NCBI GenBank assembly: GCA_910585285.1
Contig: CAJUDL010000010.1
Location: 1-64,000 of the forward strand
Direction: 5' to 3'
Source of the DNA: an uncultured Muribaculaceae bacterium
GTDB lineage: Bacteria; Bacteroidota; Bacteroidia; Bacteroidales; Muribaculaceae
DNA length: 64,000 nucleotides
Shown here: positions 8,406-18,334 of the stretch, piece after piece
How the letters are laid out: each line of letters opens with the position of its first letter
Numbering within the stretch: the stretch's first letter is position 1
Made by a program: the position numbers and the translations under genes
Notes under the pieces: generated by a model
Database searches by the model: none
What the model was told of the DNA's origin: nothing
What the model saw: only the letters and a program-made list of their open reading frames with translations

Positions 8406-10856
8406 TTATATGAACAGATTGACATTGGAATCTTCAGCGCGGTTCATGTAGGTGGCAACCCCTCCGATCACGACGTTGTCGAGGAGTTCTTCACTGGTGA
8501 TTCCCATTACGTCCATCGACATCTGACATGCAATGAATTCCACGCCGTTGGCAATAGCCATATCCCGAAGTGTCTCGAGCGACTCTATGTTTTTACGCTT
8601 CATGATGTTGCGCATCATCTTCGGTCCCATTCCTGCCATGTTCATTTTCGAGAGTTTAAGCTTGCGGGAATCGGAAGGAAGCATCATTCCAAACATTTTA
8701 CCGAAAATGTCTTTCTTCGAGTATGGTTTGGTCTCTTTCTTTATGGCGTTCAACCCCCAGAATGTGAAAAATATCGATACCTTCTCTCCAGTCGCAGCCG
8801 CTCCGTTTGCCAACACGAATGCTGCAAGAGCCTTGTCGAGGTCATCGCTAAAGAGAATGATGGTTTTCCCTTTTCCGGCACATGCGGGAGATGTGTCAGA
8901 CTTCCCATGCCCCTTCTCTATAATAATCGATGTCACTCCCCGGGAGGTGTCGTGACTTATGAACGTGTTGCCGGTAGAGCCGCACCAGGCTTCCGCATCG
9001 CGGGCAAATCCTGGGTCGGTGGCTTCGATGAGTATGCGGCTTCCCTCTGTCGCAGACTCCATGGCTTGCTTGAGTTTCATGATTGGTCCGGGGCAAGAGA
9101 GTCCGCAGGCATCGATTTTCAAGGCGGGTGCTTTTTCAGCCTCATTTGTGGTTCGCGAGGAGGATTCCGGTTTTGATTTTTCCTGCGAGGTGAGAGGAGA
9201 TGTTACGATAGGTGCTGTGGCTGTTTTATATGTGCGTAGTCCTCCGATAAGGTTGCGGACATCTTTGAAACCGTTCTGCCGAAGTATGTTGGAGGCGAGA
9301 TAACCTCTCAGCCCTACACCGCAATAGAGCACAATGGGTTTGTCTGTAGGGATATCTATCAGACGTTCGCGCATGTCATCGAGCGGAATATTTATGGCAC
9401 CCTCGATGGCTCCAGTGGCGAATTCTTCGGGCGTGCGCACGTCGATAAGTGTTACTTTCTGCGTGTCCATGTCCCGGAGTTCTCGCCAATAGATTGGATT
9501 CATCTTCCCTGAGAGGATGTTTTCAGCCACGTATCCTGCAAGTGCGACGGGATCTTTTGCGGAAGAATACGGTGGGGCATATGCGTGTTCAATGCGTGTG
9601 AGGTCGGTCACGGTGCCCCCTCTCTTTATTACCAATGCTAACTCGTCAATACGTTTGTCGACTCCATCATATCCTACGACCTGTGCTCCAAAGAGTTTGC
9701 CAGTAGAAGGGTCGAAGATCACTTTCACCGACATAATGGTGGCTCCGGGATAGTATCCGGCATGAGAGTTGGGATGAATTGTTGCGGTCAGATATGGAGT
9801 GCCGGTCTGGCGCAGACGTTTGGCAGCGATGCCGGTTGAAGCTACTGTCATGTCAAATACTTTCGCCACGGACGTGCCGATCGATCCTTCATATTTTGTC
9901 TTGTCGCCCCAAACCATATTGTCGGCAACGATCCTTGCCTGACGGTTGGCGGGTCCGGCGAGATAATTCATCCAGGGCTCGCCGTTGAGCGGATGAGGAT
10001 ATTCGATCGCATCGCCCACTGCATAGATGTCAGGTATGGAGGTGCGTAGATATTCATCTACAATTATGCCCCCTTTGTCTCCGGTTCGGATTCCGGCTTG
10101 TAATGCGAGGGCATTTGCAGGACGCACACCTATGGAGAGAATTACGATATCGGCTGCCACTTTCTCGCCCGTTGCGAATGTGGCTGTAATGCCGTCGGCG
10201 GTGCTCTCAAAGGAGGTTACAGCAGTGTTGAGGAAAAGTTTAACTCCATGCTGCTGAAGATGCTGTTGAACTATTGCCGCCATGGAATAGTCGATCGGAG
10301 CCATTACCTGGTCTGCCATTTCTATTATAGAAACTTCCGCTCCGGCTTCCTTAAGGTTTTCCGCCATCTCCAGGCCGATGAAGCCGCCACCGATCACGAT
10401 TGCACGCTTCACATTGTTGCTGCCGAGGTAGTTTTTCACGGCATCCGTATCCGCTACATTGCGCAGCGTGAAGATGCCAGGGAGGTCAATGCCCGGCAAA
10501 GCGGGCTTGAAAGGGAGCGCCCCGGGAGAGAGGAGCACACGGTCATAGCTTTCTTCATAAATGAGACCGTCGGGACCCTTGGCCTCCACGGTTTTGCGGT
10601 CTGGATGGATGGCAATCACTTCAGATTTAATTCTTACATCGATTTTGAATCTGCGCCCAAAGGCGTGGGGTGTCTGCACAAAGAGCCTGTTGCGTTCAGT
10701 GATTGTGCCTCCAATATAGTATGGAAGGCCGCAGTTGGCATATGATATGTATTCTCCCTTTTCAAAAAGGATAATATCGTCTTTTTCTGAAATTCTGCGT
10801 ATTCTTGCCGCAGCGGTGGCTCCGCCCGCCACGCCGCCGATGATAACGTGTTTCAT
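8406..10856 (-). CDS. CoA-disulfide reductase / rhodanese / TusA / DsrE fusion protein
   Basis: This 816-aa cytoplasmic protein joins four sulfur-handling units. Residues 1-330 are an FAD/NAD(P)H disulfide reductase with GGVAGG at the start, the redox cysteine of the CoA-disulfide reductase family at residue 42 (SYANCGLP), and a second dinucleotide site (VIGGGFIG, about 154-161). A dimerisation domain runs to about 445. A rhodanese domain (about 465-545) has its active cysteine in YCGVGLRG (Cys512). A TusA/SirA-like domain (about 577-647) has CGLSCPGP (Cys588). The end (662-816) is a DsrE/DsrF-like domain. Such fusions are known in Bacteroidetes and other anaerobes and suggest persulfide transfer from a reductase through rhodanese and TusA. 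A mobile-type repeat begins two bases upstream of its start codon. Confidence 0.92.
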   Translation of the reverse strand: MKHVIIGGVAGGATAAARIRRISEKDDIILFEKGEYISYANCGLPYYIGGTITERNRLFVQTPHAFGRRFKIDVRIKSEVIAIHPDRKTVEAKGPDGLIYEESYDRVLLSPGALPFKPALPGIDLPGIFTLRNVADTDAVKNYLGSNNVKRAIVIGGGFIGLEMAENLKEAGAEVSIIEMADQVMAPIDYSMAAIVQQHLQQHGVKLFLNTAVTSFESTADGITATFATGEKVAADIVILSIGVRPANALALQAGIRTGDKGGIIVDEYLRTSIPDIYAVGDAIEYPHPLNGEPWMNYLAGPANRQARIVADNMVWGDKTKYEGSIGTSVAKVFDMTVASTGIAAKRLRQTGTPYLTATIHPNSHAGYYPGATIMSVKVIFDPSTGKLFGAQVVGYDGVDKRIDELALVIKRGGTVTDLTRIEHAYAPPYSSAKDPVALAGYVAENILSGKMNPIYWRELRDMDTQKVTLIDVRTPEEFATGAIEGAINIPLDDMRERLIDIPTDKPIVLYCGVGLRGYLASNILRQNGFKDVRNLIGGLRTYKTATAPIVTSPLTSQEKSKPESSSRTTNEAEKAPALKIDACGLSCPGPIMKLKQAMESATEGSRILIEATDPGFARDAEAWCGSTGNTFISHDTSRGVTSIIIEKGHGKSDTSPACAGKGKTIILFSDDLDKALAAFVLANGAAATGEKVSIFFTFWGLNAIKKETKPYSKKDIFGKMFGMMLPSDSRKLKLSKMNMAGMGPKMMRNIMKRKNIESLETLRDMAIANGVEFIACQMSMDVMGITSEELLDNVVIGGVATYMNRAEDSNVNLFI

Positions 10857-10857
10857 A

Positions 10858-11046
10858 TAAGTAAGTAATAAAAATTAACTGATCTATGTAAGCAATGAAA
10901 TCTTGCACTATAAGAACTTGTTCTTTTTGGCTGTTTTTACCTTGTAATTCAGTTGCATATGCCTATATGCTCCATCATTACGCGGCAAAAAAACATCTCA
11001 AAAATAACTGCGTTTTATATGCGCATTAAATTTTCTTACTTACTTA
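10858..11046. mobile_element. MITE-like element, copy 1
   Basis: A 189-bp sequence flanked by near-identical inverted ends: TAAGTAAGTAATAAAAATTAA at 10858-10878, with its complement at 11026-11046 (two mismatches). The core from CTTGCACTATAA to GCGCATTAA is nearly identical to 31463-31640. The centre is a large imperfect hairpin around GTAAT and ATTAC with an inner GCATAT-GCCT-ATATGC stem. No ORF is inside, so it would need a transposase elsewhere. It fills most of the gap between the divergent fusion gene (start 10856) and the CorC gene (start 11193). The remaining 11047-11192 shows no clear signal. Confidence 0.75.
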
Positions 11047-11192
11047 GTGAGTATCATTTTTGCACAAAGTTATATTTTCATTCTTTGAAGTGCAAATTTT
11101 TCTTGTAAGTAATTTATAAAAACAACAGAAGTGTTGTGAAACAAATGGAGGTGAATAAACGTTAAGTATTGTAAAAACTCTGTATTGCCACT

Positions 11193-12485
11193 ATGCACGA
11201 TTTGATTATAATAATCGCATTAATACTTCTCAATGGGGTATTCTCCATGTCGGAGGTAGCACTCATTTCCGCACGAAAATCAAAACTGACAGCAGATGCA
11301 AAGAACGGTAACCACAACGCTTCCACTGCTTTGAAACTACAGGGTGAGCCTGATCGCTTCCTGTCGACCATACAAATTGGGATCACACTTATCGGTATTC
11401 TTACCGGTCTGTTCTCCGGTGCGACCATAGCCACCGATCTCGGTAATTATTTCGCACGGTTGGGCGTGGCGCCGCATCTGGCGCTGAATCTTTCCAGAAT
11501 CACTATAGTAGCACTTGTGACCTACCTGTCGATTGTGGTCGGTGAACTTGTGCCGAAACGTATCGGAATGGGTAAAGCCGATACTATTGCAAAAATCGTG
11601 GCGAAACCGATGAAACTCTTGTCGGTGATTGCATATCCTATAGTATGGGTTCTCTCTGCCTCAACATCGTTGCTGGTCAAACTTCTCAATATAGGTGATA
11701 CATCATCGAAGGTGACTGAAGATGAAATAAAATCTCTTATCCAGGAGGGTACTGACTCCGGTGAGGTAAGAGAGGTGGAGCAGGATATTATGGAGCGTGC
11801 TCTCGTGATGGGTGACAGCCGCATTGACGCAATCATGACAAGCCGTAAAGATGTGGCATCACTCACTGTCGGTATGGATGTTGAGAGCATTCGCAAGGTC
11901 CTTGCCAACGATCTGCATTCTTCTTATCCGGTGTTTGACATCGACCGGAAAGAGATATGTGGCGTTGTGTCTTTGAAGCGGCTGATTCTCACTCTTGATT
12001 CGCCGGATTTCAGTATTGAGAGGGAGTTGACATCGGGATTGTGTATGCCTGATACCATGACATTCTACGACGCGTTGGAAACATTCAGGAATTCCAATGA
12101 GCATTCAGCGCTTGTGTATGATGAATATGGAAGTTTTCAAGGAATTGTCACCCTTCGGGACATTCTTGACGGACTGATCGGTAATATCACGCAAGGCGAA
12201 GATGGTCCGTTAATAGTCAAGCGTGCGGACAAGGATGAATGGCTTGTGGACGGACAATGTCCGGTATATGATTTCCTGGAGTATTTTGGTAGAGAGGATT
12301 TGTACAAGCCTTCAACATATACTACAGTTGGCGGATTAATACTCGAGACTATGAGGAAAGTGCCTACGGAAGGCGACCTTGTCACCTGGAACTGTTTCCG
12401 ACTCGAGGTTGCAGACATGGATCGTGCTCGCATTGACAAGATTGCAGTCACCAAAGATGCTTCTGGTGCCTCTCAACCTGTGTGA
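11193..12485 (+). CDS. CorC/HlyC (CNNM-type) membrane protein with CBS domains
   Basis: The 430-aa protein has the layout of the hemolysin/CorC-CNNM family: a DUF21 transmembrane region (residues 1-190, starting directly with a hydrophobic helix and a SEVALISARKSKL motif), two CBS domains (about 205-325, with DRKEICGVVSLK and YDEYGSFQGIVTLRDIL), and a C-terminal CorC_HlyC transporter-associated domain (about 340-420). These proteins are linked to Mg2+ or other divalent cation export; the older name hemolysin is not a functional claim. It is a single gene between two repeat-rich gaps. Confidence 0.92.
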   Translation: MHDLIIIIALILLNGVFSMSEVALISARKSKLTADAKNGNHNASTALKLQGEPDRFLSTIQIGITLIGILTGLFSGATIATDLGNYFARLGVAPHLALNLSRITIVALVTYLSIVVGELVPKRIGMGKADTIAKIVAKPMKLLSVIAYPIVWVLSASTSLLVKLLNIGDTSSKVTEDEIKSLIQEGTDSGEVREVEQDIMERALVMGDSRIDAIMTSRKDVASLTVGMDVESIRKVLANDLHSSYPVFDIDRKEICGVVSLKRLILTLDSPDFSIERELTSGLCMPDTMTFYDALETFRNSNEHSALVYDEYGSFQGIVTLRDILDGLIGNITQGEDGPLIVKRADKDEWLVDGQCPVYDFLEYFGREDLYKPSTYTTVGGLILETMRKVPTEGDLVTWNCFRLEVADMDRARIDKIAVTKDASGASQPV

Positions 12486-12505
12486 AGATGTGATTAAATT
12501 ACGAT

Positions 12506-12694
12506 TTATCGGGCTGCGCCCGATAAGGTGAAAGGTTATAGGGAACAGGTAAAAGGTGAATTGGCGCGCCTCAACAAACCGAGTCAACTTAATATTTAGA
12601 CGCAAAGGGCGTGGGTTAGACATTAGAGTCATGCCAATTCTTACTTTTTACCTATACCCTTTTACCTCTTACCTTATCGGGCGCTGCCCGATAA
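12506..12694. repeat. REP-pair (BIME-like) element, copy 1
   Basis: Two perfect hairpins point at each other: TTATCGGGC-TGC-GCCCGATAA (12506-12526) and TTATCGGGC-GCT-GCCCGATAA (12674-12694). Inside each hairpin is a purine-rich arm (GGTGAAAGG... and its complement) so the whole is an inverted pair. A related, larger copy lies at 26345-26915, also sharing GGCGCGCCTCAACAAACCG. No ORF is inside. The flanks 12486-12505 and 12695-12816 hold no other signal. Confidence 0.8.
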
Positions 12695-12816
12695 ACGGGG
12701 ATTCTTATTTTTGAAGTTGTTTAAACAACTTCTTTTTCAAAAATTCGTGAAAAGCGAAAATAATTATTAACTTGCAGCAGTTTTAAGAGTGTATTTGATT
12801 AATAGGTTGAAATAAT

Positions 12817-14172
12817 ATGAAAGAGAAACGGTCGCAATTCGGGACTAAGCTTGGTGTTATAATGGTGACGGCGGGGTCCGCCGTCGGACTGGGCAACATA
12901 TGGCGTTTCCCATATGAGGTCGGGGCTAACGGCGGAGGAGCCTTTGTTCTGTTATACCTCATTTTTGTGTTTTTCGTTGGTTTGCCGGTAATATGCGGAG
13001 AGTTCATTCTTGGTAAACGGTCGCGTTCCGGAATCAGAGGAGCATTCGAGAAACTGCATAAAAGCCGTTTCTGGGGCAGCGTCGGTTATATCTCCATACT
13101 GGCGGCTGTGCTGATAATGGGTTTTTATTCTGTGGTTGCATCTTGGACAATGGAATATATCGTTCAATCGGTAGAAGGTTTCTCTGGGTTATCATCCCCG
13201 GAGGATTTCCATAATCGTTTCGAGCTGTTGACAGCGACACCGGTGCGCCCCGTGGTATGGACGGCATTGTTTCTTATCTTAAACTATCTTATACTTATCA
13301 GAGGTGTTGAGAAAGGGATCGAGAAAGTATCCAACCTCATGATGCCTCTCTTGTTTATCCTTCTGATAGCTTTCGGCATCAATTCATTATTGCTGCCGGG
13401 AGCCGGAGAAGGCTTGAGATTTTTGTTTCATCCCGATTTCTCGAAACTGACGGGTGAAGTTGTGCTTCGCGCATTGGGACAGGCGTTCTTCTCACTGAGT
13501 CTCGGCATGGGATGTCTTGTCACCTATTCCAGCTATTTTAAGCCAGAGACGCCTCTGATGCGTACCGGTATATCTATAGCGGTGCTCGACACGTTTGTGG
13601 CAGTCATGGCAGGTGTCATGATTTTCCCGGCGGTTTTCACGTATGGACAAGAACCGGCAGCCGGTCCGCGACTTGTTTTCGAAGTGTTGCCGATGGTATT
13701 CTCCAACATGCCTTCGGGTAGCATATGGTCGCTTGTGTTCTTTGTATTGCTATTCCTCGCAGCCCTGACTTCTATCATCTCTGTAAGCGAGATAATCATC
13801 GCTTATTTAATGGATGACTTCGGAATGTCGCGGTTCAAGGCATGCACGGTGCATTTTGTGATCAGTCTTGTCTTTGGAGTTGTCTGTGCACTGTCATTTA
13901 GTTCACTGAGCGATTTCAAGATATTTGGGTTCAATGTATTTGATTTGTTCGATTATGTTTCATCGAATATACTCATGCCATTAGGTGGAATGCTACTGTC
14001 GATTTTCGTTGGATGGGTAATCAAACGGAGCATAGTTAAAGAAGAGCTTTTGGCCGGTACCTCCCACAGTGGCGTTTATCGTGTTCTCGCTACAGTGATG
14101 GCGTTTTGCCTTAGGTATGTTGCACCTGTCGCGATAGCTATAGTGATGTTGAATTGTCTAAAAGGCATCTAA
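12817..14172 (+). CDS. sodium-dependent transporter, NSS/SNF family
   Basis: A 451-aa inner-membrane protein with about twelve hydrophobic helices. The first helix region carries the NSS signature: GSAVGLGNIWRFPYEVGANG with its unwound glycine stretch, which in LeuT binds Na+ and the amino-acid substrate. Conserved SLSLGMG lies in the helix 6 region. Bacterial members carry amino acids or related amines with sodium; the particular substrate cannot be read here. The pseudouridine synthase starts 21 bases downstream on the same strand, so the two may share a transcript. Confidence 0.93.
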   Translation: MKEKRSQFGTKLGVIMVTAGSAVGLGNIWRFPYEVGANGGGAFVLLYLIFVFFVGLPVICGEFILGKRSRSGIRGAFEKLHKSRFWGSVGYISILAAVLIMGFYSVVASWTMEYIVQSVEGFSGLSSPEDFHNRFELLTATPVRPVVWTALFLILNYLILIRGVEKGIEKVSNLMMPLLFILLIAFGINSLLLPGAGEGLRFLFHPDFSKLTGEVVLRALGQAFFSLSLGMGCLVTYSSYFKPETPLMRTGISIAVLDTFVAVMAGVMIFPAVFTYGQEPAAGPRLVFEVLPMVFSNMPSGSIWSLVFFVLLFLAALTSIISVSEIIIAYLMDDFGMSRFKACTVHFVISLVFGVVCALSFSSLSDFKIFGFNVFDLFDYVSSNILMPLGGMLLSIFVGWVIKRSIVKEELLAGTSHSGVYRVLATVMAFCLRYVAPVAIAIVMLNCLKGI

Positions 14173-14193
14173 TCATCAGCTCCCAGTGAAAAT

Positions 14194-15816
14194 ATGAACA
14201 ATCCGTTTGAGTATACGCCGGATGAGGCATGTGATGAGGCATTCAAGGATCTGGTTGTCAGGGTGGAGGCAATGAAGAAGAGTAAGAATCCTGATGACGT
14301 TAACTTCTGCCGAGAACTTGAGGAGGGGAAAATGCTGGGAGTGCTGATTGCTGCGGATTCTTGCGGTGGACGGCATACGCTATATGCCTTTTCGGGACAA
14401 TTGGGAGATGGGGGCTTCCATCATCCCGGTTTTGTGGAGCCAGTGTTCGATTATCTTAAGCCTGATGGCTATTTCAAGACAACGGAAGCTGATATTTCGC
14501 GTCAAAACATTGAAATTGCTAAGTTTGAAGAAGACGATTTAGCGAATATAAAGGAAGGCTATGAGCGAATCAAGGAGAAACTGAACGCAGAAGTTGCGGA
14601 TTATAAAGAGAGGTGTCGCTTGTCGAAAATGAGAAGAGATGCCAAACGGGAATCTGGCGTTTGCAATGCAGAAGAATTGGCAGCCATGATACGTCAGAGT
14701 CAATTTGAAAAAGCTGAACTTCATCGGCTAAAAAAGAGATTGGCAACGATTCTTGAGCCATATGCTGTCAAACTGAGGAATGCTCAATCACATCTTGATG
14801 CTCTAAGGGAAAAGCGGCGTTCGGATTCAGAAGCCCTCCAGACATGGCTCTTCACAAATTTCAGATTACTTAATGCCCGTGGTGAAAGCAGAAGCCTGAG
14901 TGAGATTTTCGCTGATACTTCTGTCGGTATTCCACCTTCCGGTTCCGGGGAGTGTTGCGCTCCTAAGCTATTGCAGGCAGCATATTTGCGAGGCTGGCAA
15001 CCTGTGTCAATGGCAGAATATTGGTATGGCAAGCCGAAGGACGGGGAGGTTAGAAGGCATGGCGATCATTATCCTGCGTGCAGAGGTAAATGCCTGCCTG
15101 TGCTTGGCTGGATGTTGCAGGGACTACCGGTGGATCCTCCACTCAATGGTGACTGCCAACTGAGCGCAGTTCCGAATCCCGAAATCATTTATGAGAATAA
15201 GTGTTTTTGTGTTGTCAACAAACCATCGGGGATGCTGTCAGTGCCGGGCAAAGGCTCTAATGTTTCCGTGCAACAATGGCTGATGGATAAATATGGGGAT
15301 GACCGACATGTTAAAATGGCTCATCGTCTTGATCAAGATACCTCCGGACTGATTATCGCAACTTTCGGGCAGCAATCTTTCAAGGTTATGCAGTCTCTTT
15401 TTGCCACGCGACGAGTGAAAAAGACTTATGTTGCGGAACTTGAAGGAGACTATGAATCACGAGGTATTTCCCGGCAGGGATGTATCGAACTGCCTCTTTC
15501 TCCCGATTGGCTTGACCGTCCGCGGCAGCGTGTTGACTTCGAAGGAGGGAAGAACGCTGTGACAGATTATGAATTCACCGGTATCGCTGAAGGTCGTAGT
15601 CGGGTGAAGTTTTGTCCGCACACGGGCAGGACTCATCAGTTGCGAGTGCATGCAGCTTCGGAAAAGGGTCTTGGAATGCCTATTGCTGGCGACCGTCTCT
15701 ATGGTAGCCGCGTAGGACGAGACTCGAAGCGTCTTCTACTCCATGCTGAGAAGATAGAATTTACCTTTCCAATGGATGGGGATCACTATCTCTTCGAATC
15801 TCCTGCGCCATTCTGA
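14194..15816 (+). CDS. RluA-family RNA pseudouridine synthase with long N-terminal extension
   Basis: The C-terminal 220 residues are a RluA-type catalytic domain: YENKCFCVVNKPSGMLS, then the catalytic block HRLDQDTSG near residue 378 with its aspartate, then RTHQLRVHA near residue 483. The N-terminal 320 residues are not part of the usual enzyme: about residues 100-225 are rich in Lys/Glu/Arg and look like a long coiled coil, and residues 225-300 include CCAPKLLQAA. This long form is common in Bacteroidetes; its RNA target (23S rRNA or tRNA) is not evident. It is 540 aa, about twice the length of E. coli RluA. Confidence 0.9.
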   Translation: MNNPFEYTPDEACDEAFKDLVVRVEAMKKSKNPDDVNFCRELEEGKMLGVLIAADSCGGRHTLYAFSGQLGDGGFHHPGFVEPVFDYLKPDGYFKTTEADISRQNIEIAKFEEDDLANIKEGYERIKEKLNAEVADYKERCRLSKMRRDAKRESGVCNAEELAAMIRQSQFEKAELHRLKKRLATILEPYAVKLRNAQSHLDALREKRRSDSEALQTWLFTNFRLLNARGESRSLSEIFADTSVGIPPSGSGECCAPKLLQAAYLRGWQPVSMAEYWYGKPKDGEVRRHGDHYPACRGKCLPVLGWMLQGLPVDPPLNGDCQLSAVPNPEIIYENKCFCVVNKPSGMLSVPGKGSNVSVQQWLMDKYGDDRHVKMAHRLDQDTSGLIIATFGQQSFKVMQSLFATRRVKKTYVAELEGDYESRGISRQGCIELPLSPDWLDRPRQRVDFEGGKNAVTDYEFTGIAEGRSRVKFCPHTGRTHQLRVHAASEKGLGMPIAGDRLYGSRVGRDSKRLLLHAEKIEFTFPMDGDHYLFESPAPF

Positions 15817-15847
15817 TAAAATTGTGGCGAGTTTGGAAAATAATAGT

Positions 15848-15855
15848 TATATTTG
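15848..15855 (+). promoter_or_regulatory. candidate -7 box for the deaminase fusion gene
   Basis: TATATTTG matches TAnnTTTG, 107 bases before the chosen start at 15963. The -33 region is weak: the nearest TTG lies about 23 bases upstream. Confidence 0.45.
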
Positions 15856-15962
15856 CGGAGGATATCCAGTATGACTGACGCATATTGTGTATTCTAATTC
15901 CATGAAAAATGACGGTGCTTGTGTGGCCTCGCCTGATATGTGTTTTTATAACTTCTCAACGT

Positions 15963-18278
15963 ATGGATACGATTTTTAGCAACGTAGAAAAATTTTACAA
16001 CAACGGCACTGTGCATCGATTTCACACCAATGTGCCGTATATCACGGTTGACAATTTCCCGAAATTAGGCAAATTGGCTGCTATGAGATTCCTTGAATGG
16101 GTCAATGACAATCCTGAGGGCGTGATTAGTCTGCCCACTGGTAAGACCCCGGAGTATTTCATTGAATGGGTGAGACGCACGCTTAATGTCTGGGATAGCG
16201 AAGCCGGACGTCGGATGCGGGAGGAGAGCGGTCTGTTGATTGACAAAAAACCGGAACTCAGGGGACTACGTTTTGTGCAGATTGATGAGTTCTATCCCAT
16301 TGACCCGAGGCAGCACAATAGTTTCTATAACTACGTGCAGAAATATTATATCCGTGATTTCGGACTGGATCCTGCAAGAGGACAGTTTATAAACAGCAAC
16401 GAGATTCCGCTTGCTGGCGGTCGTATGTTTGCAGAAGTATTCCCTGATGGCACGGTGGATCTCGGACTCCGATACAGAGAGCCGAAAAACCGGATGGAGG
16501 AGGTGCAGCAGCGGTCAATATTCATGATCGACGACTGGTGTGCTGAATATGAGCAACGCGTCCGCGACATGGGCGGTATCGGTTTCTTCCTGGGAGGCAT
16601 CGGACCGGATGGTCATATTGCGTTCAACACACGCGGAAGCGATCCTCATTCAACAACGCGACTCACTCACACCAACTTCGAGACTCAGGCAGCGGCTGCC
16701 GGCGACTTGGGTGGCATAGAAGTGTCGCGTACAAAGCCGGTCATTACGATAGGTCTTGACACTATAACCTACAACAAAGATTGTGTGGCGATAATTTTCG
16801 CAGCAGGAGAGGCGAAGGCAGGGGTAGTTGCCGATGCTTTAGAGAAAAAGCCGTCTAACCTATATCCGGCATCAGTGCTTTCGAAGCTGCCCAATGCACG
16901 CTTCTACCTCACCCGAGGGGCGGCATCGATGCTTCATGAATCTGTGTATGACTATTATACCGGTACACCATGGACGCAGGAGAAGACCGATCGTGCGGTA
17001 CTCGACTATTGTAACAGAGTAGGAAAATACGGAGACAAAGTTACTGTCGACGAATTGCGCAGCGATGAGTATTGCAGCATGATACCGGATCTAAACGAGA
17101 ACACAATGCAGTCTGTCATAGACTCGCTTGAGCACAAGATCGCGCTGGGCACATCCTCGTGGAGCAACCAGATGTTTTTCCACACTGGTCCGCATCACGA
17201 TGATATAATGCTCGGTTTCCTGCCGCATATCCACCGTATCTCACGCAACGAGACCAACAAGTCACACTTTGCAGTGATGACATCCGGTTTTAATGCCGTT
17301 ACCAACACATTCCTCGTCAATGCCCTGACCGATACGCTGCGCTTTATCGAGGAGGGTCGGATACAGATGCTATCATACCCTGACTTCTTCGAAAAGGGTT
17401 ATAAGGAAAAGCGAGACAAAGACACATACCACTGTCTTATCCATGTAGCCTCCGGCAACACGGAAGAACGGAAGCGAGGCTTTGCCCACCGTCTGGTGCG
17501 AGACTTCATTGAGATCTGGGGTGTAGATAGCGTAGAATCGTTGAAGACGAAAATACGTGAAGTCATAAACGAAACGCGCAACAGCTACGCCGGAGAGAAA
17601 ATGTCGGCGGAAATACGTGTGCTGAAAGGAATGATCCGGGAGTTTGAGGAAGAGAGGGTATGGGGGTTCTTCGGAATCGAGAGCAGCAACATCCATCATC
17701 TTCGTTTAGGATTCTATACAGGCGACATCTTCACACAGCAGCCTACGCGCGACCGCGATGTGCTGCCGGTGCTTGAGCAGCTGCGCAAGATACATCCTAC
17801 AGTCATCAGCCTTGCTTTCGACCCGGAAGGGAGTGGTCCCGACACGCATTATAAGGTTCTGCAGACCATCGCCGAGGCTGTGCGCGAATGGAGTGAGGAG
17901 GAAGATCTGAGTGAATTGAAGATATGGGGCTATCGTAACGTCTGGTTCCGTTTCCTGCCTTCGGAAGCCACGCATATTGTTCCGGTGTCGCTCAATGCCA
18001 TGGGAGTTTTTGACAATGCCTTCAGCAACTGTTATGCAAGTCAGGTCGATGCTTCGTTCCCGAGCTATATGCTTGATGGCAAGTTCAGTGACCTCGCCAA
18101 ACGGATATGGGTTGATCAGCTGTCGCAGGTTCAGCACGTGCTCGGCAAACCATTCTTCTATCAGAACGCCAGCCCGCGTATCCGCACTACTCATGGACTC
18201 CTCTTCTTCAAAGAGATGACCGTCAGCGAATTCCTCGACTCCGCCCGCGATCTCCAGAAGTCGGTCGGTGGAGATTGA
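15963..18278 (+). CDS. nagB: glucosamine-6-phosphate deaminase fused to a LmbE/PIG-L domain
   Basis: The N-terminal half (about residues 1-330) is a NagB-type deaminase/isomerase: ISLPTGKTPEYF, VQIDEFYPI, and GIGPDGHIAFN, the site that converts glucosamine-6-P to fructose-6-P and ammonia. The C-terminal part (from about residue 400) carries GPHHDDIMLG, the zinc-binding motif of LmbE/PIG-L-type de-N-acetylases. I chose ATG 15963 because the 18 codons before it in the open frame are not NagB-like. The 771-aa fusion is known in Bacteroidetes and suggests that deacetylation and deamination of an amino sugar phosphate could be joined, but whether the LmbE part is active is not shown. Confidence 0.9.
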   Translation: MDTIFSNVEKFYNNGTVHRFHTNVPYITVDNFPKLGKLAAMRFLEWVNDNPEGVISLPTGKTPEYFIEWVRRTLNVWDSEAGRRMREESGLLIDKKPELRGLRFVQIDEFYPIDPRQHNSFYNYVQKYYIRDFGLDPARGQFINSNEIPLAGGRMFAEVFPDGTVDLGLRYREPKNRMEEVQQRSIFMIDDWCAEYEQRVRDMGGIGFFLGGIGPDGHIAFNTRGSDPHSTTRLTHTNFETQAAAAGDLGGIEVSRTKPVITIGLDTITYNKDCVAIIFAAGEAKAGVVADALEKKPSNLYPASVLSKLPNARFYLTRGAASMLHESVYDYYTGTPWTQEKTDRAVLDYCNRVGKYGDKVTVDELRSDEYCSMIPDLNENTMQSVIDSLEHKIALGTSSWSNQMFFHTGPHHDDIMLGFLPHIHRISRNETNKSHFAVMTSGFNAVTNTFLVNALTDTLRFIEEGRIQMLSYPDFFEKGYKEKRDKDTYHCLIHVASGNTEERKRGFAHRLVRDFIEIWGVDSVESLKTKIREVINETRNSYAGEKMSAEIRVLKGMIREFEEERVWGFFGIESSNIHHLRLGFYTGDIFTQQPTRDRDVLPVLEQLRKIHPTVISLAFDPEGSGPDTHYKVLQTIAEAVREWSEEEDLSELKIWGYRNVWFRFLPSEATHIVPVSLNAMGVFDNAFSNCYASQVDASFPSYMLDGKFSDLAKRIWVDQLSQVQHVLGKPFFYQNASPRIRTTHGLLFFKEMTVSEFLDSARDLQKSVGGD

Positions 18279-18334
18279 CGTGAACCGTCGACAACAGACC
18301 AAGGATTAATTTAACAGCTTCTAATAGAATTTCA

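Noticed and set aside
10248..10745. Long open frame on the plus strand inside the reductase fusion gene
   Set aside because: It is antisense to a well-conserved catalytic region and has no recognisable protein features.
15909..15962. Earlier ATG of the NagB-LmbE gene
   Set aside because: The 18 added residues do not resemble NagB N termini, and the later ATG gives the usual start.
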